Notes: generated by a model from the sequence alone, not told the origin. DNA of 49,946 nucleotides from CAZABC01 sp964483405 (GCA_964483405.1 CAZABC010000017.1:1-49946), one strand, 5' to 3'; positions 25,231 to 35,891 are shown, counted from the first letter of the stretch. A program made the numbers and translations.

Positions 25231-25986
25231 TCAGCGTGCGCTTCGGCGCCGGGGGAACAGCGAGGTCGCGCCGACGTCGGACCAGACGAGTCCCGGCTCG
25301 GTCGGTGGCACCTCGCCCGTCGTGAGCGCCGCGGCCCACGCCCGACTGGACCCGGGGAAGCGAGCGTCGAAGACGGCGGGATACCGCCTGAGCAGCTCGC
25401 GGTTCCGCCGCGTCGCCCGGACGACCCAGCAGCTGGCGACCCGGAATGGGCGCTCGCGACCGACCGCGACGGCAAGGGCCTCGGCATCGGCGACCTTCCG
25501 GCTCGTCGAGCGGGCGGCGGTGCCGATGTCGCCGATCATGTTCCAGCACTCGACGAGGACGAGCAACCGACGGGCATCGTCCCGGAGGCCGACGTCGGCG
25601 CATCGGCGCGGCTCGGCGGGTCGCGTCGGCACCTCGAAGGACGTCCGGTAGCCGGCGGCACGACCGAGACGCAGGACGAGCTCCTGGATCGCGAGATGGC
25701 CGGCGTCGGCCGGTGCCTCGAGCGGGTCGCGACCGAGGTCGATGGCCAGCCCGATGCCGAGGGCGACCGCGATGCGCTGCCAGGTGTCGAGCGTCAGGCC
25801 CCCGCCGCGCCCACCCTCGATCGCCGATACCGTCGAGCGCGCGAGGCCGACCCGCCCGGCGAGCTGCGCCTGCGTCCATCGGCGCCGGCGCCGCGCGTCG
25901 CGGACCAGCCCGCCGAGTCGACCGAGCTGGATCAGGTTGCGGCGGGCCGCCTCCGCGGCGAGGGCCGGGCGCTTGTGCTTGACCAT
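25231..25986 (-). CDS. XRE-type HTH protein with a possible nuclease-fold C-terminal domain
   Basis: 251 aa from the ATG at 25986. The helix-turn-helix (about 18-75) has LVRDARRRRRWTQAQLAGRVG and RSTVSAIEGGRGGGLTLDTW. The C-terminal part (about 95-200) has an order of predicted helix and strands with ADVGLRDD, LLVLVECWN and STSRKVADAEALA, reminiscent of PD-(D/E)XK-like folds with a Glu-x-Trp variant; catalytic activity is doubtful. Convergent with the Fe-ADH gene (54-bp gap). The alternative ATG at 26121 would add 45 Arg/Ala-rich residues of no family resemblance. Target genes unknown. Confidence 0.75.
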   Translation of the reverse strand: MVKHKRPALAAEAARRNLIQLGRLGGLVRDARRRRRWTQAQLAGRVGLARSTVSAIEGGRGGGLTLDTWQRIAVALGIGLAIDLGRDPLEAPADAGHLAIQELVLRLGRAAGYRTSFEVPTRPAEPRRCADVGLRDDARRLLVLVECWNMIGDIGTAARSTSRKVADAEALAVAVGRERPFRVASCWVVRATRRNRELLRRYPAVFDARFPGSSRAWAAALTTGEVPPTEPGLVWSDVGATSLFPRRRSAR

Positions 25987-26208
25987 GTCGGCTGCATGGT
26001 CGGCGCACGCACTTGCCCGGCCCTTACCCGGGCGGAGCCGACGTGCCGCGCCGAGCCGTGTCTGCCGTTGTCGACCCCGGCACGCAGGACGCGACCATGC
26101 ACTCGACACCACGACCGCCAACGGCCCGCGCCGGCTGCCGGGATCGACCCGGCTCCGACGCTACGTGCGCCGCTGACGCTCAGGCTGTCCATGCACCCGA
26201 CCGCAGGT

Positions 26209-26418
26209 GGCCCAGGACGGGAAACGGGACGGCGGTCCGCCGGTGCCCGAACGGGACGGCGGTNNNNNNNNNNNNNNNNNNNNNNNNNNNNNNNNNNNNN
26301 NNNNNNNNNNNNNNNNNNNNNNNNNNNNNNNNNNNNNNNNNNNNNNNNNNNNNNNNNNNNNNNGGCCCAGGACGGGAAACGGGACGGCGGTCCGCCGGTG
26401 CCCGAACGGGACGGCGGT
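26209..26418. repeat. Exact 55-bp direct repeat flanking the assembly gap, with internal 27-bp period
   Basis: Copies at 26209-26263 and 26364-26418 are identical. Inside each copy AACGGGACGGCGGT occurs twice, 27 bp apart (26223 and 26250 in the first), so the sequence is a fragment of a 27-bp tandem array. The assembler probably broke in the array; true copy number is unknown. Confidence 0.85.
26264..26363. other. Assembly gap (100 N)
   Basis: Exactly 100 N, a conventional placeholder for a gap of unknown size. Both borders end and begin in the same repeat, so the true sequence is likely more repeat units or a simple overlap. Confidence 0.95.
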
Positions 26419-26562
26419 GCGGCTGGCACGGCGGTCGTCGGCGCTCGGTGCGGCCGGCCCACCGGCCGGCGGGCCTCGCGACGCGGCGGTCGTCGCGCTC
26501 GGCGCGGCCGGCCCTTCCGGCCGGCGGTGCGGCCCGGAGCGCGCACCGCCCCGGCGAATCGG

Positions 26563-26590
26563 AAGGCCCGCCGGTCGCCCGGCGGGCCTT
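26563..26590 (-). terminator. Hairpin terminator of the subtilase gene
   Basis: Perfect 12-bp stem AAGGCCCGCCGG / CCGGCGGGCCTT with a TCGC loop, 28 nt after the subtilase stop on the minus strand. No T-run follows. Confidence 0.65.
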
Positions 26591-26618
26591 CGGTGTCGTC
26601 AGGCGAAGCCTGCGGATG

Positions 26619-29588
26619 CTACGGGGTGTCGACCCGGACGATCGTCGGGTTCGGCATGCCGGCCGAGCCGGCATAGGCGACCGAGCCGAGGTACTTCGTG
26701 CCGGCCGCGAGGCCGCTGAAGGTCAGCTCGATCGTCCCGGTCGCGCCGATCGATGCCGTCGCCGGCGCGGTCACCGTCATGTTCCCGGCGTCGTCACTGC
26801 CGAGCAGCCAGGTGAAGAGGGTGAAGTTCGCGTCGGGGCCATCGGTCTGCCAGCCGTGCACGTAGACCCGGTAGGTCGCCGCCGTCGGGTTGAGGAGGTT
26901 GACCTCCTCGGCCGACGTGCCCGAGCCGCTCGCCCCGACGAGGGTCGAGCCGCGGTACACGTACAGGTCGAGGTCGTCGGTGCCGTCCGTGTACTCGTCG
27001 AAGAGCGAGAACCGGGCGTAGGTGGTGCCTGCCGGGACGACGACGTCGATCGTCGTGATGCCCTGGCCGGTCGGGGAGAACGAGTCGTTGGGGTCGTCGA
27101 GGACGTTGCCGTCGGTCGTCGCCGCCGGCACGAGGCCACGAGCGGTCGCGCTGAACGAGCCCGCGTAGCCGAAGCCGACCTCGTACGCGATCGCCCCGCC
27201 GGTCCCGTTGACCTGCGTCGGCGCCGCGAGGGCGACCGGGCGGACGGTGAGCGGGCTGCGGACGGTGTGATCGCCGTCGGACCAGGTGAGCGCGCCGAAC
27301 GCGTAGGCGTTGAGCGTCGCCGCACTGGTCGTCGTGAAGGTGACCTCGAAGGTCTTCTTGGCGCCCGCGGCGATCGTGAACGACGCCGGCGTGACCGCGA
27401 CGTCGATCCCGGCCGGGGCCTGGACCGATGCCGTGTAGGTCGCCGCCGCTCCGCCGACGTTGGTGACCGTCCGCTTGATGGTCTGGGAGCCGGCGAGGCT
27501 GCCGATCGTGATCGACGGGTAGTTATGGTCGCTGGGGTCGGTCGAGTAGCCCATCCCCTGGAGCGCGGAGCAGGTCCCGGCGGAGAGGCCGGCCGTCCCG
27601 CAGAGGAACGCCAGCCAGTCGTTCCAGCCCGCGTCGTACACGAGGCCCGGATCGGTGGCAAGGCTCGGGGCCACCTGGCCCGCGCCGTAGCCGAAGGGGT
27701 TGCCGGGGATGGCCGACCCGTCGTTGCGGGTCTGGCTCGCCGTGGTCATGAGGGCCGACTTCATCGCCGCCGGCGACCAGCCGGGGTAGGCGTCCGTCAG
27801 GAGCGCCCCGAGGCCGGCCATGTGCGGGCTCGACATCGAGGTGCCCGACAGGAAGTCGTAGTTCCGGCCGTCGGAGCCCGCGGGCGAGACGGCGGCGAGG
27901 ACGTCGACACCGGGCGCCATGATGTCGGGCTTGAGGAGATCGCTCGAGGCGAGGAGCGGGCCGCGCGACGAGAACGACGCGACGTCGGGTGCGAGCGACC
28001 CGAAGGTCGCCGTCCCGGCACCGATCGTCGCGGTCGCGGTGGCGACGTTCGCGTCGATGTAGTCGAGGATCGCGAACCCGTCGGTGTGCGAGACGTGGAT
28101 CGTCGGCACGTAGTGGATATCGGCGTTGATCGAGTTCGGGCCGGTGTTGCCCATGATCATGCCGACGCCGCCGGCTTCCTTGACCGCCTTGCTCTTGTCG
28201 GTCCGGGCGATGACGCCGCGGAAGCAGAAGACGATCTTGCCGGTCACCTTGGCCGGGTCGAGCGTGCCGGGGTAGCACAGGGCCGCCTCGGTCGCGTCGG
28301 CGCCCGCCTTGGCGACGTACTCGCTGTAGACGAGCGGGGCCGGACCGGCGCCGCTGCCGCTCGACTGGCCGCTGTAGGACGCCCCGTTGCCGAGGGTCAC
28401 GCTGGCCGGGTACGAGCGATCGTGCGTGCCGGCCGCGGTCGTCGTGAGCCACGGGCTCGGATGGGCGACCGTCGAGGCACCCGGGCCGGCGTTGCCGGCC
28501 GAGGCGGAGACGAAGACGCCGGCGTCGGCCGCGAAGAGGAACGCGACCTCGACCGGGTCGAGGAAGTTCGTCGAGGTGCCGGAGATCGAGTAGTTCAGGA
28601 CGTCGACGCCGTCGGCGACGGCCTGGTCGATCGCGGCGACGCTGTCGCTGTTGAAGCAGCCGCCCTCGTCACCGCGGCCCCAGCAGACCTTGTAGGTCGC
28701 GATGCGGGCGCGCGGCGCCATGCCGCTGATCGTGCCGAAGCTCCTGCCGTCGACCGTCGCGGTCACGCCGTAGTTGCCGGCGGCCGTCGTCGACGTGTGG
28801 GTGCCGTGGCCGTCGGCGTCGCGGGCGGACCAGTACTCGTAGGCGAAGCTGGCCTTGATGCCGGCCTTGCCGCCCCATCCGGCGCCGAACCACTGCGCGC
28901 CGATGAGCTTCTGGTTGCACTTGCTCGCCGGGAACAGCTCACCGGGCGTGCACTTGCCGTGCCAGCCGGGGATCTGCTGGAAGATGAGCTTGCCGTTCGC
29001 GTCGCGGTCGCTGACGCTCGGGCTCTCCGGCCAGATCCCGCTGTCGAGGATCCCGACGATGACGCCCTCGCCGGCCTTCGAGGGGCCGCCGAGCTGCTGC
29101 CAGAGGCCGCCGGCGCCGTCGAGGCCGAGGAAGGTCGGCGTCCGCGACGTGTCGAGCTTCTGCTTCGTGTCCGGCGTGACCGAGACGACGCCCTTCACGC
29201 CGAGCAGCTTCGAGGCCTGGGCGCCGGTCAGGCGCGCCGCGAAGCCGTTGAAGCTGTAGCGGTAGCTGTAGAGCTGCTTCGTCGCGCCGACGGTCGCCAT
29301 GGCCTTGGCATGGGTGCCGTCGAGATAGGCGACGTACTTGACGACCTTGGCCGATTGCGGGTCGACCTTCTGGCCCTTGGCCGGCTTCGTCGCCGGCAGG
29401 CCGGCGATGCCGCCCTCGTAGGCCACGACGGGCGCGTCCGCCATGCGGACGATGTAGACCCCGGCCTTCGTGAACTTCTTCGCCGAGGCACCCGCATCGA
29501 GGCCCGGCGACTTGGCAAGCGCGGCGCCCGGCAGGCTGGCGACCAACAGGGCCGTCATGCCGAGCGCGAGGATCAGCCTCCTCCGCAT
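26619..29588 (-). CDS. Secreted subtilisin-like serine protease, plant cucumisin-type architecture
   Basis: 989 aa. Signal peptide (1-26, ALGMTALLVASLPGAALA), I9 propeptide (about 40-125), then the S8 catalytic domain with D182 (GILDSGIWPES), H261 (DGHGTHTS), oxyanion Asn in SASAGNAGPG and S584 (GTSMSSPHMAG). A PA domain is inserted between His and Ser (about 420-530), and a fibronectin-like domain follows (about 680-790), the plan of plant-type subtilases. The last 200 residues contain a PPC-like beta domain with DEYTDGTDDLDLYVYRG and a final Ig-like stretch. Probably an extracellular degradative protease. ATG at 29588 begins the signal peptide; AGGGAG lies upstream. Confidence 0.93.
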   Translation of the reverse strand: MRRRLILALGMTALLVASLPGAALAKSPGLDAGASAKKFTKAGVYIVRMADAPVVAYEGGIAGLPATKPAKGQKVDPQSAKVVKYVAYLDGTHAKAMATVGATKQLYSYRYSFNGFAARLTGAQASKLLGVKGVVSVTPDTKQKLDTSRTPTFLGLDGAGGLWQQLGGPSKAGEGVIVGILDSGIWPESPSVSDRDANGKLIFQQIPGWHGKCTPGELFPASKCNQKLIGAQWFGAGWGGKAGIKASFAYEYWSARDADGHGTHTSTTAAGNYGVTATVDGRSFGTISGMAPRARIATYKVCWGRGDEGGCFNSDSVAAIDQAVADGVDVLNYSISGTSTNFLDPVEVAFLFAADAGVFVSASAGNAGPGASTVAHPSPWLTTTAAGTHDRSYPASVTLGNGASYSGQSSGSGAGPAPLVYSEYVAKAGADATEAALCYPGTLDPAKVTGKIVFCFRGVIARTDKSKAVKEAGGVGMIMGNTGPNSINADIHYVPTIHVSHTDGFAILDYIDANVATATATIGAGTATFGSLAPDVASFSSRGPLLASSDLLKPDIMAPGVDVLAAVSPAGSDGRNYDFLSGTSMSSPHMAGLGALLTDAYPGWSPAAMKSALMTTASQTRNDGSAIPGNPFGYGAGQVAPSLATDPGLVYDAGWNDWLAFLCGTAGLSAGTCSALQGMGYSTDPSDHNYPSITIGSLAGSQTIKRTVTNVGGAAATYTASVQAPAGIDVAVTPASFTIAAGAKKTFEVTFTTTSAATLNAYAFGALTWSDGDHTVRSPLTVRPVALAAPTQVNGTGGAIAYEVGFGYAGSFSATARGLVPAATTDGNVLDDPNDSFSPTGQGITTIDVVVPAGTTYARFSLFDEYTDGTDDLDLYVYRGSTLVGASGSGTSAEEVNLLNPTAATYRVYVHGWQTDGPDANFTLFTWLLGSDDAGNMTVTAPATASIGATGTIELTFSGLAAGTKYLGSVAYAGSAGMPNPTIVRVDTP

Positions 29589-29776
29589 CGTCGATAGCGC
29601 TCCCTCTACTTGGCCCGGCGCGCGCGACTCCTCATCGGTGGCAGCGGGCACGGAGAACCCCGGGGCAGCAGGCTCCGGAGGTCAGTACCCGCAGTCTAGT
29701 ACGGATGACGCTGGCGGCGGGAGGCGGACGCACCACTCGGCGGTGCGGGTGCGCACCGCCGGCACCGAGCCGGCGG

Positions 29777-30691
29777 TCAGGCGCCGCGCCAGGTCATGGC
29801 GGTCGCCTCCTCGGGCCAGGTCACTTGGTCCGGAGGGTCGCCGCCCGACGAAGCGCCGGGCCCGCCCTGCCCCCGACCGCGCCGGGCGAGCGCGAGCGCG
29901 ACCGGAGCAAGCCCGATGAGCAGGGCGATCGAGATGAGCTGATCGGCGTTGAGCGAGCCGACGACCGCCGGGTCGCGCCAGGTCGTTGCGACCACGAGCC
30001 GGACGACGAGCCAGCCGCCCATCGCGACGACGAAGGCGCGACCGTCGAGCCGGCCGAACCCGCCGGCGGCGAGCGTGATCAGCAGGACGACCGCGACGAG
30101 TCCGGCGCCGCCGGCCTCGACGAGCTGCGACGGCAGGGACGGGACCGACGGCGCGAGCGAGCCCCACGGCCCGGCGCCGAGGTAGGCGGTCGCGAGCGGG
30201 CCGGCGCTCGGCACCCCCTGGCCCGAGCCGCCCCAGGCCATCGCCGCCTTGCCGCCCTCGATGCCGATGAGCAGCGGCAGCGCCGCCGCATGGAGCCACC
30301 GGCCGGCCGGCGCGTCGAGGAGCGCGGCGACGTAGACGCCCGTCAGCGCGCCCCCGGCGACGGCCAGCCCGAGCTGGAGCCCACCCTGCGCCGGGTCGAG
30401 GATGGCCCCCGGCTGGTCGAGGTAGTACTCCAGGTGGAGGAGGACGTAGCCGAGGCGACCACCGACGATCGCCCCGGGGACGACGCCGAGGGCGATGAAG
30501 AGGAGGTCGTCGCGCCGCAGGTGGCCGGCGGAGCGGTCCCGCGGGTCGCCGGCCGGCGTCCGACCGGCGACGATCGCCATCGCGACGAGCGCGACGAGGA
30601 CGGCCCCCGCGATCCCGAGCGTCTCCCAGCGGACGGCGATCGCGTCGAGGCGCAGGGACGGATCGAACTCGAAGACGACGACGTCCGGCAC
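29777..30691 (-). CDS. Divergent prolipoprotein diacylglyceryl transferase (Lgt)-like membrane protein
   Basis: 304 aa, about seven hydrophobic helices. GAIVGGRLGYVLLHLEYYL (about 85-103) is close to the Lgt motif, but the signature helix that in Lgt reads GRWGNFFNQE is here GIEGGKAAMAWGGSGQG, lacking the essential Arg and Asn residues, and the loop GGLQLGLAVAGGALTG lacks the His found in many enzymes. The canonical lgt of this genome is at 39265-40230, so this is a paralogue with altered or lost catalysis. GTG at 30691 has a TACACT box 9 nt upstream, identical in sequence and spacing to that of lgt. It lies between two secreted protease genes. Confidence 0.75.
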   Translation of the reverse strand: MPDVVVFEFDPSLRLDAIAVRWETLGIAGAVLVALVAMAIVAGRTPAGDPRDRSAGHLRRDDLLFIALGVVPGAIVGGRLGYVLLHLEYYLDQPGAILDPAQGGLQLGLAVAGGALTGVYVAALLDAPAGRWLHAAALPLLIGIEGGKAAMAWGGSGQGVPSAGPLATAYLGAGPWGSLAPSVPSLPSQLVEAGGAGLVAVVLLITLAAGGFGRLDGRAFVVAMGGWLVVRLVVATTWRDPAVVGSLNADQLISIALLIGLAPVALALARRGRGQGGPGASSGGDPPDQVTWPEEATAMTWRGA

Positions 30692-30700
30692 GGCGACGCG

Positions 30701-30706
30701 AGTGTA
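30701..30706 (-). promoter_or_regulatory. Leaderless-type -10 box of the Lgt-like gene (TACACT)
   Basis: Minus strand CGGTACACTCGC, then 6 nt and GTG (TACACT-N9-GTG). The same 12-mer with the same spacing precedes the canonical lgt, so the two promoters may share ancestry. Confidence 0.5.
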
Positions 30707-30721
30707 CCGGCCCCGGACGTG

Positions 30722-30752
30722 CCGAGGCCCCCGGACGCGCCGGGGGCCTCGG
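30722..30752 (-). terminator. Hairpin terminator of the trypsin-like protease gene
   Basis: Perfect 13-bp stem CCGAGGCCCCCGG / CCGGGGGCCTCGG with an ACGCG loop, 28 nt past the protease stop and just upstream of the Lgt-like gene's -10 box. Confidence 0.7.
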
Positions 30753-30780
30753 GATCGGGCGACCGTCGGGTCGAGCCCGA

Positions 30781-31596
30781 TCAGTCCATGAACGTGGCGA
30801 TCCAGGCGAGGTCGTCGGCCCGGTCGACGCGGTAGACGCCGCCGGTCCCGGCGCAGGTGCTGTTCAGGCCGAACGAGGTCACGGCGGCGACGACGTTCGA
30901 GGTCCCGAGGAAGTTCGGGCCGCCCGAGTCGCCGAAGCAGGTGCCGCCGGTCCGGGCGTTGTTCGACAGCATCAGCGAGCCGTCGCCGGTGAACCCGGTG
31001 TTGATCTGGAGCAGGTGCGGGCGGGCGACCATCCGCAGCCGCAGCGCGACCGTCTTCCACGACGCCGCGTCGGGGAAGCTCTGCTGGCGGCCGTAGCCGA
31101 CCGCGGTGAAGGTCGTGTGCCGGCTCGGCTTGAGCGCGTCGAGCTGGTCGAGCGTCGGCAGGGCGCCGTACATCGCCATGGCGACCGGCTCGTCGAGGAC
31201 GACGATGCCGAGGTCGTACAGGTAGAACGCCGCGTCGTCGTACTGCGGGTGGGTGTAGACGGTGCCGTCATGGCTCGTCGCGCCGCCGTACGGGTAGCCG
31301 ATGGCCGCGCCGTCCCTCGCGTCGGCCTCGAACCAGATCGTCGCCCGGGCGGCGGGCGCCGAGGTGCAGTGGCCGGCGGTCAGGAAGACCGTCGGCGAGA
31401 TGAGCGTGCCGGAGCACCGCCAGAGCGGGGTCCCGGCCGCGTCGTCGGCGACCATCAGGCCGACGTAGGGGTGGCCGTTCCCGTCGAGCTCGCCATCGGT
31501 GATGGCGATCGCGGGCGAGACCGTGAAGGCGGTCAGGGCGATGAGCCCGGCCAGGATCGCCACGATCGGCCGGGTCCGGCGTCGGTTGTCGTGCAT
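30781..31596 (-). CDS. Secreted trypsin-like (S1) serine protease
   Basis: 271 aa. Signal peptide ends near residue 31 (IALTAFTVSPAIA). The catalytic triad is H76 (FLTAGHC), D128 (LYDLGIVVLDE) and S224 (CFGDSGGPN), with a Cys pair pattern (WRCSGT...GHC) like chymotrypsin. Little prodomain separates the signal peptide from the mature N-terminus ITDGELDGNGHP, where trypsins normally begin I-V/I-G-G, so activation may differ. GAGGGAG precedes the ATG at 31596. Extracellular; probably digestive like the neighbouring subtilase. Confidence 0.9.
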   Translation of the reverse strand: MHDNRRRTRPIVAILAGLIALTAFTVSPAIAITDGELDGNGHPYVGLMVADDAAGTPLWRCSGTLISPTVFLTAGHCTSAPAARATIWFEADARDGAAIGYPYGGATSHDGTVYTHPQYDDAAFYLYDLGIVVLDEPVAMAMYGALPTLDQLDALKPSRHTTFTAVGYGRQQSFPDAASWKTVALRLRMVARPHLLQINTGFTGDGSLMLSNNARTGGTCFGDSGGPNFLGTSNVVAAVTSFGLNSTCAGTGGVYRVDRADDLAWIATFMD

Positions 31597-31767
31597 CGAT
31601 GCTCCCTCGTGCGGTGGTCCGCGAAGCCGAGGGGCGCGTCGGTCGGGGACTGGCCCGAAGGTACTACCGGACCCGGTACCGCGGAACGTGCCGAACCGCA
31701 CCCATCTCCCCATCCGGTGCCGCGGCGCACCGGACCGGCGGGACGGGCGTGGGCATGAGGGCGAGGG

Positions 31768-32697
31768 TCAGGCCGGCAGCGCCGCGACGAGCTCGCGGAC
31801 CGCCGCCGCGGACCGGTCGAAGGCGGCCTGCTCGTCCGGCGTGAGCTCGATCTCGAAGACCCGCTCCATCCCGGTCCGGCCGAGCACCACCGGCACCCCG
31901 ACGAATAGCCCGTCGACGCCGAACTCGCCGGTGAGGTAGGTCGCGCACGGCAGCACCCGCTTCCGGTCGCGGAGGATCGCGTCGACCATCTCGTACGTCG
32001 CGGCGGCCGGGGCGTAGTAGGCCGAGCCGGTCTTGAGCAGGGCGACGATCTCGGCGCCGCCGTTGGCCGTCCGCGTCTCGAGGGCGGTGACCCGCTCGGG
32101 CGGCAGGAGCTCGGTGATCGGCACGCCGGCGACGGTCGAGTACCGCGAGAGCGGCACCATCGTGTCGCCGTGGCCGCCGAGGACGAAGGCGTGGACGTCC
32201 TCGACCGAGACGCCCATCTCCATCGCGATGAACGTCCGGAAGCGGGCGGAGTCGAGCACGCCGGCCATGCCGATGACCCGCTCGCGCGGGAACCCCGACG
32301 CGCGCATGGCGACGTGGCACATGACGTCGAGCGGGTTGGTGACGACGATGATGATCGCCTCCGGCGAGACCGCGGCGGAGGCCTTGACGACGTCGCCGAC
32401 GATCCCGGCGTTCGTCGCGATGAGGTCATCGCGGCTCATCCCCGGCTTGCGCGGGATGCCCGACGTCACGACGATGATGTCCGAGCCGGTCGTGTCCGCG
32501 TAGTCGTTCGTGCCGACGATCGCGGCGTCGTGGCCGACGACCGGCGCCGCCTCGGCGAGGTCGAGCCCCTTGCCCTGCGGCAGCCCGTCGACGATGTCGA
32601 CGAGGACGACGTCCGCGAGGCCGGCCTCGGCGATGCGCTGGGCGGTGGTGGCGCCGACGTGACCGGCGCCGATGACGGTGACCTTGTTGCGCGCCAT
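31768..32697 (-). CDS. mdh: Malate dehydrogenase (LDH-like type)
   Basis: 309 aa NAD-dependent dehydrogenase. The Rossmann loop is VTVIGAGHVGATTA (6-19), the substrate-binding loop has GIPRKPGMSRDDL (about 78-90; the second Arg-region residues favour malate), and the active-site His is in VLGGHGDTMVPL (about 170). It interconverts malate and oxaloacetate. It follows pckA by 20 nt with GAGGAGCGAG before its ATG, so oxaloacetate made here can be drawn off to phosphoenolpyruvate by the co-transcribed carboxykinase. Confidence 0.95.
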   Translation of the reverse strand: MARNKVTVIGAGHVGATTAQRIAEAGLADVVLVDIVDGLPQGKGLDLAEAAPVVGHDAAIVGTNDYADTTGSDIIVVTSGIPRKPGMSRDDLIATNAGIVGDVVKASAAVSPEAIIIVVTNPLDVMCHVAMRASGFPRERVIGMAGVLDSARFRTFIAMEMGVSVEDVHAFVLGGHGDTMVPLSRYSTVAGVPITELLPPERVTALETRTANGGAEIVALLKTGSAYYAPAAATYEMVDAILRDRKRVLPCATYLTGEFGVDGLFVGVPVVLGRTGMERVFEIELTPDEQAAFDRSAAAVRELVAALPA

Positions 32698-32717
32698 CGC
32701 TTGCTCGCTCCTCGGTG

Positions 32718-34307
<1,590 letters not shown>

Positions 34308-34616
34308 GTGTTCCTCGCTCCATGGGCGCCGCTGCACTCGACCGGCGCCAGGCTCGCTCGTGACCGGCCGCGCGTGACGGCCGTCCGGCCGACCCGCGAG
34401 CGGGCGACCGAGGCGACCGGGAGTCGGCTTCCGCAGTCCCGTCGATGATACGCCGCCCCGAGTCGGCCGGTCCAGCGAGGTTGCGGCCGGGTTGCGAGCC
34501 GCGCCGTACGCCTGGCGGTCCCCGCGCCCGGGAGTACGGGGTCGCCCTGGGTCGCCCGCTGGAGGCGAAGGCCTGCGCCTAATCGAGGGCCCCCGGCGCC
34601 GACGCCCGCTCCAGCC
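34308..34616. other. Intergenic region upstream of pckA
   Basis: 309 bp between the pckA start and the stop of the cystathionine synthase/lyase gene. No gene seen. On the minus strand TGGACC-N18-TATCAT at 34445-34474 is a possible pckA promoter with an approximately 135-nt leader; the match to consensus is weak. Confidence 0.35.
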
Positions 34617-35792
34617 CTACGCCCGGTCGAGGGCCTGCGCGAGATCCGCGATGAGGTCCGTGGCCGCCTCGATCCCGACCGAGAGCCGGATCAGCGCCGG
34701 GTCCACCTCGAGCGGCGTGCCGGCGACCGAGCCGTGGGTCATCGCCGCCGGGACCTCGATGAGCGACTCGACGCCGCCGAGCGACTCGGCGAGGGTGAAG
34801 ATCCGGGTCGCCTCGGCGATCGCCGTCGCGCGCTCCGCCGCCGAGCGGACGGCCGCTCCGCCCGCGCCCGCCGGCCCCCCGGGCCCCGGCGTGAACGACA
34901 CCATCCCGCCGCGGCCCGGGTAGCGCACCTCGGCCACGTCGGAGCGGGCTCGGAGGAGGTCGGCGACGGCCCGGCCATTCGCGTCGTGCCGCTCCACCCG
35001 CAGGGCGAGGGTCCGCAGCCCTCGCAGGGCAAGGAAGCAGTCGAACGGCCCGGGCACGCCGCCCATCGCGTTCTGGAGGAACCGGAGCCGCTCGGCGATC
35101 GCGTCGTCCGAGGTCACGGCGATGCCGAGGATCGTGTCGGAGTGGCCGGCGAGGTACTTCGTCGCCGAGTGGAAGACGACGTCGGCACCAGCCGCGATCG
35201 GTCGCTGGAGGATCGGGGTGGCGAACGTGTTGTCGACGACGATCGTCGGCCGCCGCCCGCCCTGCGCGGCGCGGCGATCGACGGCGGCCACGGTCGCGGC
35301 GATGTCGACGACCTTGAGGAGCGGGTTCGTCGGCGTCTCGAACCAGACCAGCGCGGTCCGCTCGGAGAGCGCCTCCCAGAGCGCGTCGGGCCCCGCCCCG
35401 AGGTCCACGTACCGGGCCTCGACCCCACGCCGGCCGGCGACGCGGGTCAGGTAGCGGAATGTCCCCCCGTAGACGTCGTCGCCGACGACGACCTCCTCAC
35501 CCGGTTCGGCGAGCTCCGCGAGTGCGGCCGTGACCGCCGAGCCCGAGGCGAAGGCGATCCCGTGGCGGCCACCTTCGAGCCGGGCGACCGCCCGCTCGAG
35601 CCGCTCACGGGTCGGGTTCTGCGAGCGACCGTACTCGTATCCCCGGATCGGGGCGCCGACGGCCGCCTGGCGATAGGTCGAGGTCTGGTAGATCGGCGGG
35701 GCGACCGCCCCGGTCAGCTCGTCCGGCTCCTGGCCGGCGTGGACGGCGAGCGTCTCGATGGCGACGTCGTCGAGGGCGTCGGGGTCTGGCAT
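34617..35792 (-). CDS. Cystathionine gamma-lyase/gamma-synthase (trans-sulfuration PLP enzyme)
   Basis: 391 aa, Cys/Met metabolism PLP family. PLP Lys K212 in FHSATKYLAGHSD; APPIYQTSTYRQ near the N-terminus, YGRSQNPTRERLE (about 52-64) and FETPTNPLLKVVDI are family landmarks. The neighbouring cystathionine beta-synthase implies reverse transsulfuration, i.e. cystathionine to cysteine, but sequence alone does not separate lyase from synthase (MetB). ATG at 35792 gives the family N-terminus. Same strand as cbs, 99-nt gap. Confidence 0.88.
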   Translation of the reverse strand: MPDPDALDDVAIETLAVHAGQEPDELTGAVAPPIYQTSTYRQAAVGAPIRGYEYGRSQNPTRERLERAVARLEGGRHGIAFASGSAVTAALAELAEPGEEVVVGDDVYGGTFRYLTRVAGRRGVEARYVDLGAGPDALWEALSERTALVWFETPTNPLLKVVDIAATVAAVDRRAAQGGRRPTIVVDNTFATPILQRPIAAGADVVFHSATKYLAGHSDTILGIAVTSDDAIAERLRFLQNAMGGVPGPFDCFLALRGLRTLALRVERHDANGRAVADLLRARSDVAEVRYPGRGGMVSFTPGPGGPAGAGGAAVRSAAERATAIAEATRIFTLAESLGGVESLIEVPAAMTHGSVAGTPLEVDPALIRLSVGIEAATDLIADLAQALDRA

Positions 35793-35891
35793 GGCGGCAT
35801 CATCGCACGGCCGTGGCCGATCGCCGGACGTCGGGCATGATCGGCCCACCGAACGCCGCGCCGGATCGGCCGCCGGACCAGCCGGCCCGGC

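Larger units (their letters stand above)
25987..26618. other. Non-coding region with assembly gap, repeats and hairpins
   Basis: 632 bp between the XRE gene and the end of the subtilase gene. Contents: 220 bp without recognisable signal, a 55-bp sequence repeated exactly on both sides of a 100-N gap, a second imperfect duplication (about 26430-26472 and 26484-26528, each with a GGCCGG...CCGGCC hairpin), and the subtilase terminator. I see no gene. Confidence 0.6.

Noticed and set aside
26013..29597. Open frame of nearly 1,200 codons on the plus strand
   Set aside because: It crosses an assembly gap and mirrors the subtilase gene; no domain or signal is visible.
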